From: Urmitella timonensis
GTDB lineage: Bacteria > Actinomycetota > Actinomycetes > Actinomycetales > Actinomycetaceae
DNA: 64,000 nucleotides
Direction of reading: 5' to 3'
Assembly (NCBI GenBank): GCA_900120415.1
Contig: FQLW01000006.1
Location: forward strand, 558,001 to 622,000
Shown: positions 7,903 through 16,334 of the stretch, one piece after another
Numbering within the stretch: position 1 is the first letter of the stretch
Layout: every line of letters starts with the position of its first letter
Notes under the pieces: model-generated
What the model saw: only the letters and a program-made list of their open reading frames with translations
What the model was told of the DNA's origin: nothing
Databases searched by the model: none
Made by a program: the position numbers and the translations under genes

Positions 7903-8727
7903 ATGAAAACTTGGAAAAAAATTGTGGCTGCAGCTGGAGCTGCTGGCTTAGCTTTGAGTCTTGCCGCTTGTGGCAGTAATTCCGCTGAAGATACCAATAA
8001 ACTGGTCGTGGGTGCTTCCCCTTCTCCGCACGCACAGATTTTGCGTTACGTGGCCGATAACCTGGCAGAAAAGCAAGGTATTCAGTTGGAAGTAAAAGAA
8101 TACACCGACTACATTCAGCCGAATGAAGCCCTGAACTCTGGGGATTTGGATGCCAATTATTTCCAGACCGTTCCCTACTTTGATGAGGTAACCGCCAAGA
8201 ATAACTGGCAGTTCGATCATGGCAAGGGAATCCATTTGGAGCCGCTGGGTATTTATTCCGAGAAGATCAAGGATATTAAGGATGTTAAAGATGGCGCCAA
8301 GATTGGGGTCATTAATGACACCACCAACCAGGCACGTGCCCTAAAGCTACTGGCTGATAATGGTTTGATTAAACTACCGAACGACGAAAAGCAGCAGCTG
8401 GTATCGGTGATTGCGAAGTCCAAAGAATACAATCCCCGCGGCTTTGAACTCTCCGAGGTAGAAGGACCACAATTGGTGCGTTCCCTCGCCGACCTGGATA
8501 TTGCGGTGATTAACGGTAACTTTGCGCTCGGTGGAGGCAAGAAACCCTCAGATGCTTTAATTTTGGAAGCCACTGAGAACAATCCTTCCCTAAATATTCT
8601 GGCTTGGAAAAAAGATTCCAAGAAAGCAGAAGCGGTAAAGAAATTAGATGCTCTTTTACATTCGGCAGAAGCTAAATCATTCATTGAAAAACAATACGCA
8701 GATAAATCTGTGTTACCTGGGTTTTAA
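7903..8727 (+). CDS. metQ: Methionine-binding lipoprotein MetQ
   Basis: A NlpA/MetQ family solute-binding lipoprotein of 274 residues. The N-terminus has a lysine-rich start, a hydrophobic core and the lipobox LAAC (Cys near residue 23), so it should be anchored to the outer face of the membrane. The body has the family motifs VVGASPSPHAQIL, YTDYIQPNEAL, DANYFQTVPYFDE and AVINGNFAL. AAGGAT stands before the ATG. It captures methionine for MetI-MetN. The 180-base gap after metI is longer than usual in this operon type. Confidence 0.95.
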   Translation: MKTWKKIVAAAGAAGLALSLAACGSNSAEDTNKLVVGASPSPHAQILRYVADNLAEKQGIQLEVKEYTDYIQPNEALNSGDLDANYFQTVPYFDEVTAKNNWQFDHGKGIHLEPLGIYSEKIKDIKDVKDGAKIGVINDTTNQARALKLLADNGLIKLPNDEKQQLVSVIAKSKEYNPRGFELSEVEGPQLVRSLADLDIAVINGNFALGGGKKPSDALILEATENNPSLNILAWKKDSKKAEAVKKLDALLHSAEAKSFIEKQYADKSVLPGF

Positions 8728-8760
8728 GGTTTAATGCCTAAATCTAATACCTAATAGATA

Positions 8761-8800
8761 GGGGTGGGGGCATCAGGATTATCCTGATGCCCCCACCCCT
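8761..8800. terminator. Strong bidirectional terminator between metQ and the PTS operon
   Basis: A near-perfect inverted repeat, GGGGTGGGGGCATCAGGAT against its complement with a two-base loop, followed by TTTA on the plus strand. It sits between the convergent metQ and EIIA genes and would serve both. Confidence 0.85.
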
Positions 8801-8830
8801 TTAATCACAACCAGTGGCGTGAAATAGAAC

Positions 8831-9313
8831 TTAATTCAACGTCACCGTGCAACCTTTAGCTCCAGCCTTTACATCTCCACTAGGGGAACTGACTGATTCC
8901 ACCTGAGCTTTTTTAGTAAACACCACAGGGGTAATCGGATCTTTTTCTAGGCTGATTATTTTAGGAACATCTACTCGAACAATCGGTTGTCCGGCACTTA
9001 CGGTATCGCCTTCGCAGGCGAGTAGTTCAAAACCCTCACCTTTCAGCTGTACCGTGTCGATTCCTACATGTACCAGCACTTCCAGCCCATTTTCGTCCCC
9101 GACTATTCCAAAAGCATGTCCGGTTTTGAATAACTTAATTAGTTTTCCAGAAATCGGAGCCAATACTTCTTGAACCTGCTCGTCGGGCTGGACAGCGAAC
9201 CCTTCACCCAACATTTTTTGCGCAAACACTGGGTCGGGAACCTCTGTCACTGCCTGTAGCTTTCCGCTGAGCGGAGACAATACGGACTGTTTCTTTTTGC
9301 CGAAGCCAAACAC
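8831..9313 (-). CDS. PTS glucose-type EIIA protein (Crr-like)
   Basis: An EIIA-Glc family protein of about 160 residues (SPLSGKLQAVTEVPDPVFAQ, then the active-site histidine in LEVLVHVGIDTVQLKGEGF). It takes phosphate from HPr and hands it to the EIIB cysteine. GTG at 9313 is preferred because AGGAGG lies nine bases upstream; an in-frame GTG at 9334 would begin inside the upstream EIICB end. It is last in the operon antiterminator-EIICB-EIIA. A second EIIA paralogue lies at 33.1-33.6 kb. It probably works with the adjacent EIICB. Confidence 0.92.
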   Translation of the reverse strand: MFGFGKKKQSVLSPLSGKLQAVTEVPDPVFAQKMLGEGFAVQPDEQVQEVLAPISGKLIKLFKTGHAFGIVGDENGLEVLVHVGIDTVQLKGEGFELLACEGDTVSAGQPIVRVDVPKIISLEKDPITPVVFTKKAQVESVSSPSGDVKAGAKGCTVTLN

Positions 9314-9317
9314 TGTT

Positions 9318-10913
9318 TTATTCCTCCTGTTCACCCATGAGCACAGCTGAACTGGACTTTAGCAGCATTGCCATATCGTCGTACACGAACTGAACCTGAG
9401 GACCAATCACCACTTGGATTGATTTTTGACCAGGACGAATAATCCCAGCCACTTTGGCCGCTTTAATTACTTTCTCGTTAATCTTCAGCGGATCTTTTAC
9501 ATTTACCCGCAGACGGGTAGTGCAATAATCCAAAGTATCAATGTTCTCTGCGCCACCTAAACCATTGAGAATGGTTGCAGCTTGGGAAGAGGGATCAACG
9601 TCCTCTAGGTCGGACATATCTAGCTCGTCATCTTCTAGTTCCCGTCCCGGAGTATGCATATTCATTACCCCAATCAAGGCATAGAAAATCACGAAGTAGA
9701 GAGCGAAGAACACTACGCCCATTACCAGCAACATATACCACTTGTTAGCCACCGGGTTTTGAGCCGATAGGAACATATCTACGAAACCGGCAGAGAAACC
9801 GAAACCGGCAGTCCAGTGCATTGCCGCTGCAATCGCGACCGAAACACCAGTCAATAGGGCGTGAACCAGGTAAAGAACCGGAGCTACGAACATGAAGGAG
9901 AACTCTAGAGGCTCGGTTACACCGGTAAAGAAGGAGGCTAGCGCGCCAGCCATCATCAGAGCGGCAACAGTCTTCTTCTTCTTATCTTCAGAACGCAGGT
10001 AGATAGCCAAAGCAGCGCCCGGCAGACCGAACATCATAATCGGGAAGAAACCAGCCTGGTAACGTCCAACTACCCCAACAACCTCACAGGTATTAGCGGC
10101 AGAATCCCAAACACCAGGACAATCAGCGGCAGTCTTTGCGGCTTCAGCAGCAGCAATAGTTGCCCCGCCGCCTAGGAACTTGCCGATGTCATCAATCCCG
10201 ACAACATCAAACCAGAAAATAGAGTTCAAAGCGTGATGTAGACCAGTGGGGATTAACAACCGGTTTACAACGGCGTACAGACCGGCACCGATAGCCCCCA
10301 TACCTTGAATCCATTGACCGAAGTTGAACAGAGCCGAGTACAGTAGCGGCCACAGTACGAACAGAATCCCCGCTAATACGATCGAGAATAGCGAAGTAAG
10401 GATAGGAACCAAACGGCGTCCCGAGAAGAATGCCAAGAAATCAGGCAACTTGGTCTTGTGGAAATGGTTGTAAACCCAAGCAGCTAGTAGACCTACCAGG
10501 ATACCAATCAAGACGTTCTTGTCATTGATTGCCGCCCAACCTTGAGAAGCCCAATTCAGAGCAGCATCGCCCTCAAGCTTCGTTAAATCTACGCCCTTGT
10601 AAGAGGCTACAGCGTCCTGTCCAACTACCAGTTTAACCGTGGCATAACCCAAGAAACCGGATAGTGCAGACGCACCGTTATTATCTTTTGCTAAACCGAA
10701 TGCTAGGGCGATAGCAAACAACCACCCCAGGTTGTCCAGTACCGCTCCACCGGCTTTAATCAACACGTAGGCAGCTACGTTATTAGCACCCCAACCTGTG
10801 GGGTCAATCCAGTAACCGATACCCATGAGGATTGCAGCTACGGGCATTACTGCCACAGCACCCATTAGGGCACGACCAAAGCGTTGCAGCCCTGCCATTG
10901 CTCTATCTTTCAT
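9318..10913 (-). CDS. PTS glucose/N-acetylglucosamine EIICB permease
   Basis: A sugar permease of 531 residues. The EIIC membrane domain (residues 1 to about 400) has GLHHALNSIFWFDVVG and GFFPIMMFGLPGAALAIYL, and the EIIB domain has the phosphorylated cysteine (Cys464) in LDYCTTRLRV. A 20-residue acidic linker joins them. It imports and phosphorylates a hexose. Overall resemblance is to both PtsG and NagE; the KLPDFLAFFSGRRLVPI and MHTPGRE stretches remind me of NagE, so substrate is open between glucose and GlcNAc. Its ATG overlaps the end of the antiterminator gene by 11 bases. Confidence 0.92.
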   Translation of the reverse strand: MKDRAMAGLQRFGRALMGAVAVMPVAAILMGIGYWIDPTGWGANNVAAYVLIKAGGAVLDNLGWLFAIALAFGLAKDNNGASALSGFLGYATVKLVVGQDAVASYKGVDLTKLEGDAALNWASQGWAAINDKNVLIGILVGLLAAWVYNHFHKTKLPDFLAFFSGRRLVPILTSLFSIVLAGILFVLWPLLYSALFNFGQWIQGMGAIGAGLYAVVNRLLIPTGLHHALNSIFWFDVVGIDDIGKFLGGGATIAAAEAAKTAADCPGVWDSAANTCEVVGVVGRYQAGFFPIMMFGLPGAALAIYLRSEDKKKKTVAALMMAGALASFFTGVTEPLEFSFMFVAPVLYLVHALLTGVSVAIAAAMHWTAGFGFSAGFVDMFLSAQNPVANKWYMLLVMGVVFFALYFVIFYALIGVMNMHTPGRELEDDELDMSDLEDVDPSSQAATILNGLGGAENIDTLDYCTTRLRVNVKDPLKINEKVIKAAKVAGIIRPGQKSIQVVIGPQVQFVYDDMAMLLKSSSAVLMGEQEE

Positions 10914-11793
10914 TATTCATCCTTTTGTCGGATAACCGCTTCGCGCCTTGCGATACGGCTTTTAAATCTTCGCACCAACCATGTAAAAACATCGCCAGAT
11001 AGGCAATTTCGCCTGTAACCTGCGATGTTAATGGTTTTTGGATAAGTCTCCCGATCAATAATTTCGCCATGCTCCATTCGTTGCCTAGCTGACCACGCAA
11101 TATAAGCGCGATTTTATTTTCCCGGAAGTTACCGGCATCTACCCGTCTTTGCAGGTGCGCCAAATGACCGGTGAGATCGGCGCGAAGATTATTAGGTACG
11201 TCCTCCACTCCTAACTGGGAAGCTACCGTGTCTACCAGGCTGGCGAGCTGATTGGCTTCCGCCAGAGGACGTTTTACGTTCCTTCCCGTGCGTGCCGCCT
11301 GCAAATGCAAAGTTATAAGCGCGGCTTCATCGGGAGGCAAATTAATACATAGATTAGAGTTCAGAAAATTCACTATCACCTGGGCGGCTTTAAATTCTTC
11401 AGGATAAACCGCTGCTATTTCAGCTAATAAAGTGGAATGAGGCAGGGAGCCGTGATGCAGCCTTTGTACCGTAAACACCAGGTGATCAGTGAGCATCAGG
11501 TAAATGGAGGGATCTAATGATCCCAATAAATCGATACCCATATTAATAGCTTGCGAAATAATTTCTAGGACAGGGGTCTCTACGTTTTCCAGCATTTCCA
11601 GGAATGCTACTCGGTCTTTCCCAGTAGCCACGAAAGTTTGTTGGGCGCTACTGGGGTCAAGATTAGAGCCGGGTTTTTTACCGAAGCCTATTCCTCGTCC
11701 TAATAAAATAATCTCGTTTTCTTGATTGCCAACATAAGCCAGTACCGCGTTGTTATTAAAAACGCGCGTCACCGTATATTGACTGCCTACCAA
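10903..11793 (-). CDS. BglG/LicT-type transcriptional antiterminator
   Basis: A protein of 296 residues. An N-terminal CAT RNA-binding domain (YTVTRVFNNNAVLAYVGNQENEIILLGRGIGFGKKPG) is followed by two PRD domains; DHLVFTVQRLHHG and LTLHLQAARTGRN mark the phosphorylated-histidine regions. Such proteins bind a RAT hairpin in the leader RNA and prevent termination when sugar is available. PTS phosphorylation controls their dimerisation. It is the first gene of the PTS operon and a RAT-like sequence lies upstream, so autoregulation together with EIICB-EIIA is likely. Confidence 0.92.
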   Translation of the reverse strand: MVGSQYTVTRVFNNNAVLAYVGNQENEIILLGRGIGFGKKPGSNLDPSSAQQTFVATGKDRVAFLEMLENVETPVLEIISQAINMGIDLLGSLDPSIYLMLTDHLVFTVQRLHHGSLPHSTLLAEIAAVYPEEFKAAQVIVNFLNSNLCINLPPDEAALITLHLQAARTGRNVKRPLAEANQLASLVDTVASQLGVEDVPNNLRADLTGHLAHLQRRVDAGNFRENKIALILRGQLGNEWSMAKLLIGRLIQKPLTSQVTGEIAYLAMFLHGWCEDLKAVSQGAKRLSDKRMNNER

Positions 11794-11845
11794 GATGGGA
11801 ATCTCCTTGCAAAAGGTTAATGAAGCGTCCTCGCTTTCCCTGTCC

Positions 11846-11879
11846 GGTATTGCCCATCACCCAAGGGACGGTTACACCC
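11846..11879 (-). promoter_or_regulatory. Candidate RAT (ribonucleic antiterminator) site
   Basis: The minus strand reads GGGTGTAACCG, then a short spacer and GGGCAATACC. The GG-TGT-AAC and GGCAA-ACC halves resemble the two strands of the RAT stem bound by LicT/BglG proteins. It lies about 15 bases after the predicted transcript start and before the antiterminator gene. A competing CGTCC/GGACG stem (11869-11874 with 11825-11830) overlaps it, but no strong U run follows. The consensus match is imperfect. Confidence 0.4.
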
Positions 11880-11892
11880 AGATACATTCTTC

Positions 11893-11921
11893 AAAGTAAA
11901 ACACTAACCCCACTGAGTCAA
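11893..11921 (-). promoter_or_regulatory. Promoter of the PTS antiterminator operon
   Basis: On the minus strand TTGACT (11921-11916) and TACTTT (11898-11893) are separated by exactly 17 bases, a good sigma-70-type promoter placed just upstream of the RAT-like sequence. Confidence 0.65.
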
Positions 11922-12041
11922 GTTTTTTTATAAACTAACGTTTTTCGGTGTTCATTTGTAAGGTAAAGATATACGCCTAGCGGGTTTTAAGGGCAAATCA
12001 TTGAAACCCCCAAACGCTTACACATCAGGAAGGAACGGGAA

Positions 12042-12956
12042 ATGAAAACTGCTGATACGACCAGCATCCAGGAAACGAACGACCTCAACGAGCGGGTTAT
12101 GTTAAACCGCCAACTAGCGCAAATGCTAAAGGGCGGCGTGATTATGGACGTTACTACCCCCGAGCAGGCTCGCATTGCCGAGGACGCGGGAGCGGCTGCC
12201 GTGATGGCGCTGGAACGCATCCCCGCAGATATTCGCGCTGCTGGTGGCGTTTCCCGGATGAGCGACCCGGCAATGATTAAGGGAATCCAAGAGGCGGTTT
12301 CTATTCCGGTAATGGCTAAATGCCGGATTGGGCATTTTGTGGAAGCACAACTGCTAGAGGCTATCGAAATCGACTATATCGATGAATCAGAAGTGCTCTC
12401 CCCCGCCGATGACGTTTACCATATTGATAAATCCCAGTTCAAAGTACCTTTCGTGTGTGGGGCTCGTAACCTGGGTGAAGCGCTACGCCGTATTGGCGAG
12501 GGCGCAACCATGATTCGCACCAAGGGCGAGCCGGGAACCGGTGACGTTGTACAGGCGGTACGCCATATGCGCGCGATGAACGCGGAGATTCGGCGGATTT
12601 CCAGTTTGCGCGATGATGAGCTTTTTGAGGCTGCCAAGCAGCTTGAGGTTCCTTTGTCTCTACTTAAAGAAGTACATGACTCCTCGCGTCTGCCGGTAGT
12701 GAATTTCGCAGCTGGTGGCGTTGCTACTCCCGCTGACGCTGCTTTAATGATGCAGCTAGGCGCAGAGGGCGTGTTCGTGGGTTCTGGTATTTTCAAGTCC
12801 GGCAATCCCGCTAAGCGCGCCAGCGCCATTGTCAAAGCGGTTACTAACTTCCGGGACGCGAAACTGATTGCTGAGCTTTCTGAAAACCTGGGAGAAGCCA
12901 TGGTGGGGATCAACGAAAGCGAAATTGACCTGCTGATGGCAGAACGCGGCAAGTAA
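12042..12956 (+). CDS. pdxS: Pyridoxal 5'-phosphate synthase lyase subunit PdxS
   Basis: The (beta/alpha)8 synthase subunit of 304 residues that makes PLP from ribose 5-phosphate, glyceraldehyde 3-phosphate and ammonia. It shows the family blocks [52 protein letters not shown] and [17 protein letters not shown]; the two catalytic lysines fall in the first and last regions. AGGAAGGAACGG stands before the ATG. pdxT follows after 32 bases. No MocR-type regulator (pdxR) is adjacent. PLP is the cofactor of TrpB and the DegT-type aminotransferase in this window. Confidence 0.97.
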   Translation: MKTADTTSIQETNDLNERVMLNRQLAQMLKGGVIMDVTTPEQARIAEDAGAAAVMALERIPADIRAAGGVSRMSDPAMIKGIQEAVSIPVMAKCRIGHFVEAQLLEAIEIDYIDESEVLSPADDVYHIDKSQFKVPFVCGARNLGEALRRIGEGATMIRTKGEPGTGDVVQAVRHMRAMNAEIRRISSLRDDELFEAAKQLEVPLSLLKEVHDSSRLPVVNFAAGGVATPADAALMMQLGAEGVFVGSGIFKSGNPAKRASAIVKAVTNFRDAKLIAELSENLGEAMVGINESEIDLLMAERGK

Positions 12957-12988
12957 ACGCCTCCAATAGAAACGGTTAGCGAAACAAT

Positions 12989-13558
12989 ATGGAAAAAGTT
13001 GGCGTCCTAGCAGTTCAAGGCGCATTTATTGAGCATGAACATTGTCTGGAAGCGCTGGGTGCACAGGTGGTAGAGCTGCGTGAAGCCGCAGATTTACGTA
13101 GTGGGTTTAACCGCTTGGTGCTGCCCGGCGGAGAGTCTACGGTGCAATCTAAATTGTTGATTGAACTGGGGATGGCGGAGCGTGTGCGGGAAATGATTAC
13201 CGCCGGAATGCCAGTTTTAGGTACTTGTGCAGGCTTAATTTTGTTGGCAAAGCGGATTATGGGCAAACGCAGCGTCGATCGCACCGCACTCGGCACCTTG
13301 GACGTTACCGTGGAACGTAATGTCTATGGACGCCAACTTGGTTCTTTTAATGCCCGGGCTAATTTTGCGGGAATGGACGATTTGCCAATGACCTTCATTC
13401 GCGCTCCCCGCATTAGCGAAGTGGGTTCAGGAGTAGAAATACTCGGACGGGTGGACGATAAAATTGTAGGAGCGCGGGTCGGAAGTCAGATTGGGGTTAC
13501 TTTTCACCCCGAACTGACTGGCGACCCGCGCCTACATCAAATGTTCTTGAACCTTTAG
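12989..13558 (+). CDS. pdxT: Pyridoxal 5'-phosphate synthase glutaminase subunit PdxT
   Basis: A class I glutaminase of 189 residues, the usual length. GVLAVQGAFIEH opens the protein, GGEST near residue 47 is the oxyanion region, the nucleophile cysteine is in VLGTCAGLILLAK near 78, and FHPELTGD near the end supplies the His-Glu pair. It releases ammonia from glutamine and channels it to PdxS. The ribosome site is weak, which suggests coupling to pdxS translation. Confidence 0.96.
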   Translation: MEKVGVLAVQGAFIEHEHCLEALGAQVVELREAADLRSGFNRLVLPGGESTVQSKLLIELGMAERVREMITAGMPVLGTCAGLILLAKRIMGKRSVDRTALGTLDVTVERNVYGRQLGSFNARANFAGMDDLPMTFIRAPRISEVGSGVEILGRVDDKIVGARVGSQIGVTFHPELTGDPRLHQMFLNL

Positions 13559-13570
13559 TTCCGGCTATTC

Positions 13571-15073
13571 TTAGCCTTCTTCGCGCTGGAAGCTCATCGT
13601 GGCTTCATAGTGTCCGGATTCGCTCGGCCAGCGGGTAGTAATCGCCTTGGCCTTGGTGTAGAACTTCACGCCCTCCGGCCCGTGAATATGGGTATCACCT
13701 AGCAGGGATTCTTTCCATCCACCAAAGGAATAGTAGGCAACCGGGGTGGGAATCGGGACGTTTACTCCTACCATTCCGGCCTCTACCTCTAGGGTAAACT
13801 TGCGTGCTACCCCGCCATCGTTAGTGAAGATGGCAGAGCCGTTGCCGAAAGGAGAGGAGTTTACAATCTCGATTGCTTCCTCGTAAGTTTCAGCGCGGGT
13901 AATTACCAGCACCGGTCCGAAGATTTCTTCATAATATGCGGGTGCATCCTTGGGGCAGTTATCGATAATAGTCGGTCCCACAAAGTAACCGTTCGAGTAG
14001 CCCTCCGGGCGGAATCCGCGACCATCACGCACGATGGTTGCCCCGCGTTCCTCAGCATCAGTAATGAGCCCTTCGATACGCTCCTGAGCCTTCTTGTCAA
14101 TCACCGGCCCCATCTCGCAGCCCTGAGCCATGCCCTGATCTACATGGATTTGATCAGCGTGAGCTTTAACTTTCTCGGCTAGTTTTTCCCCAGCGCTGCC
14201 CACCGCGACTACCACCGGTAGCGCCATGCAGCGTTCTCCAGCTGCTCCGAAAGCAGCAGCCGAAATATGTTTGGCGGCAAAATCAATATCCGCATCCGGC
14301 ATTACGATAGCGTGGTTGTTTGCCCCGCCCAGCGCTTGAACGCGTTTTCCATGAGCAACGCCGGTGTCCTGCACAATATGTGCAACCGGGGTAGAACCAA
14401 CAAAGGAAATTGCGTCGATTCCGGGATGCTCCAAAATCGAGGTAACTAAATCTCGGTTCCCGGTCAATACCTGGTAGAGACCATCAGGCAGTCCTGCCTG
14501 CTTGTATAGCTCGCCGGCGAACAGCGCCGCCGAGGGGGTAGCGGAAGCCGGTTTGATAATAATCGCATTACCGGTTGCGATAGCTAGCGGGTGCATCCAC
14601 ATGGGTACCATGGCGGGGAAGTTGAACGGGCAGATACCGGCTACTACTCCCACCGGTTGCCGCACGGTGAAGATATCAACGCCGGTAGAAATCTGGTAGG
14701 AATGTTCGCCCTTCATATTGGCGTTGATACCACACGCAAAATCTAAAGTTTCGCGTCCGCGCTGGATTTCCCCGATTGCGTCGGAATAGTTTTTCCCGTG
14801 TTCTTGCACGATGAGTCGTGCCATTTTGTCTTGGTTTTCCAAAACCAGGTGGCGCATCTTGAACATTATGTCTACTCGTTTGGCCAACGATATTTTTGCC
14901 CATTCTTTTTGGGCTTTCTGCGCGATTTTTACTGCTTCATCTAAATCTTCGCTAGAGGCGGAGGGGATGGTGGCGATAACTTCCCCTAATGCCGGATCTT
15001 CGATTTTGATTTCTCCGGCGGGTTTTCCCGATGCGTATTCGCCATTAATCCAGTGCTGCAACTGTTTTACCAT
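13571..15073 (-). CDS. iolA: (Methyl)malonate-semialdehyde dehydrogenase, acylating (IolA/MmsA)
   Basis: An aldehyde dehydrogenase of 500 residues. The catalytic cysteine is in AAGERCMALPVVVAVG near residue 285. FNFPAMVPMWMHPLAIA is typical of the CoA-acylating MmsA/IolA branch rather than general aldehyde dehydrogenases. It converts malonate semialdehyde, the end of the inositol pathway, to acetyl-CoA. AAAGGAG precedes the ATG. It stands alone here, 30 kb from the iolCBD cluster, and is convergent with pdxT (12 bases apart). It may also serve valine or beta-alanine breakdown. Confidence 0.92.
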   Translation of the reverse strand: MVKQLQHWINGEYASGKPAGEIKIEDPALGEVIATIPSASSEDLDEAVKIAQKAQKEWAKISLAKRVDIMFKMRHLVLENQDKMARLIVQEHGKNYSDAIGEIQRGRETLDFACGINANMKGEHSYQISTGVDIFTVRQPVGVVAGICPFNFPAMVPMWMHPLAIATGNAIIIKPASATPSAALFAGELYKQAGLPDGLYQVLTGNRDLVTSILEHPGIDAISFVGSTPVAHIVQDTGVAHGKRVQALGGANNHAIVMPDADIDFAAKHISAAAFGAAGERCMALPVVVAVGSAGEKLAEKVKAHADQIHVDQGMAQGCEMGPVIDKKAQERIEGLITDAEERGATIVRDGRGFRPEGYSNGYFVGPTIIDNCPKDAPAYYEEIFGPVLVITRAETYEEAIEIVNSSPFGNGSAIFTNDGGVARKFTLEVEAGMVGVNVPIPTPVAYYSFGGWKESLLGDTHIHGPEGVKFYTKAKAITTRWPSESGHYEATMSFQREEG

Positions 15074-15380
15074 TGTCAGTATCTCCTTTGATTATTGCTG
15101 ACTTTATCGCCGGTCATGCCGGTTTTTCGACATCTCTAACACTTAATTGAAATGTCCTTACAAAGATTACTTTACTCGACTTAGGTCCCAGACACAACCG
15201 CTCTAACTACTTACCCCTGCTCGCAAGAGGGAAACTTTCAGAGCTACCCCTAAAACGCTAACGCCAGGTTTAGGCTCTCCACCCCTTTGAATGGCGATTA
15301 GATTAAGAGGACGCAGTGCAGATTAGCGCAACCCTCCCCCACTTTAGGACGCGCCCTCAAAATACAGTTAGGCTTATAAC
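15074..15380. other. Intergenic region between iolA and the amidase
   Basis: About 307 bases between divergent genes, presumably holding both promoters. I find no convincing -10/-35 pair, riboswitch or repeat. A short CGCCA/TGGCG inverted pair near 15260-15296 is the only visible structure. Confidence 0.5.
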
Positions 15381-16265
15381 GTGTCCCAGAATTTCGCCTG
15401 CTCCCCCCAAAAGATATACCGGTTCGGCATCACCGTAATGGCAATCAGCCTTTTGACCCTGAGCGCTTGCAGTCCCGCAACCGACCACCACGCTTTCTCT
15501 ACAAAAAACACAACCGCTAGCAGCTCCACCCCTAGCGCTACCCGCAAGGATTCCTCTACTCCACCCTCCCCTTCCGCCTCGCCCTCGACCCCCAGTCCAG
15601 AACCTAAAAAGATACTGGCAGGAAAAACTATCGTAATAGACCCCGGCCACTCGATTGGGCGACACTTAACCAAAAAAGTTCCTGATGGGCGCGGAGGGAG
15701 CAAAGCCTGTAATACCTCCGGAACCGCGACTAACAGCGGATACCCTGAACATACCGCCAACTGGAAAGTTGCCCTGATTTTGCAGACTGAGCTGCAAGAA
15801 AAAGGGGCAACCGTTCATCTGACCAAAAAAGATGACCATGCAGATAAGGTATGTGTCGATCGGCGCGGACAAATCCCGAACGAGAAACACGCCGATGCGT
15901 TCCTTTCTATCCACGCCAATGGTTCCCAGTCGTCTGCCCCTCACGGATTCTTCGTAATGGTTTCCAATCCTCCGTTAAACTCTGCCCAAGGCGAACCGTC
16001 CCGGAAGCTGGCACGGGCAGTTTCCGAAGGACTTAGAGGCGCCGGGCTTACCCCCTCCACGATTTTTGGGGCAAATCCCGTCCCCCGTTCCGACCTCGCC
16101 ACCCTAAATTTTGCGAAAGTACCAGCAGTAATGGTGGAGCTTGGGGAAATGAGGAACCCTCAAGACGCTCAAAGATTATCCAGCCCTCAAGGGCAGCAAC
16201 AGTACGCTTCCGGTCTAGCAAAAGGACTCATTAGTTTCCTTTCCGCCAGCTCCGGCAAAAACTAA
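15381..16265 (+). CDS. Lipoprotein N-acetylmuramoyl-L-alanine amidase (Amidase_3 type)
   Basis: A protein of 294 residues. The N-terminus has a signal peptide ending in the lipobox LSAC (near residue 31), then a Ser/Pro/Thr-rich linker of about 45 residues. The catalytic domain follows: VIDPGHS gives the first zinc histidine, the Glu in YPEHTANWKVALILQ the second ligand, FLSIHANGS the third, and VMVELGEMRN the catalytic glutamate. It should cut peptide stems from peptidoglycan on the outer face of the membrane, in growth or daughter-cell separation. Start is a GTG with no obvious ribosome site. Confidence 0.9.
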   Translation: MSQNFACSPQKIYRFGITVMAISLLTLSACSPATDHHAFSTKNTTASSSTPSATRKDSSTPPSPSASPSTPSPEPKKILAGKTIVIDPGHSIGRHLTKKVPDGRGGSKACNTSGTATNSGYPEHTANWKVALILQTELQEKGATVHLTKKDDHADKVCVDRRGQIPNEKHADAFLSIHANGSQSSAPHGFFVMVSNPPLNSAQGEPSRKLARAVSEGLRGAGLTPSTIFGANPVPRSDLATLNFAKVPAVMVELGEMRNPQDAQRLSSPQGQQQYASGLAKGLISFLSASSGKN

Positions 16266-16334
16266 CGCAGCAGCTAGTAGCTATCAGCAAAAAGAGCCCT
16301 CGCCCTTATCTCGTATGCCTACCCAAAATCAACG

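Noticed and set aside
15240-15380. c-di-AMP riboswitch before the amidase gene
   Set aside because: Such riboswitches often precede wall hydrolases, but the conserved blocks of that class are not present here.
15357-15760. Minus-strand frames opposite the amidase linker
   Set aside because: They are Gly/Val-rich translations of the Ser/Pro linker codons in the antisense direction; the amidase has signal peptide and catalytic motifs.
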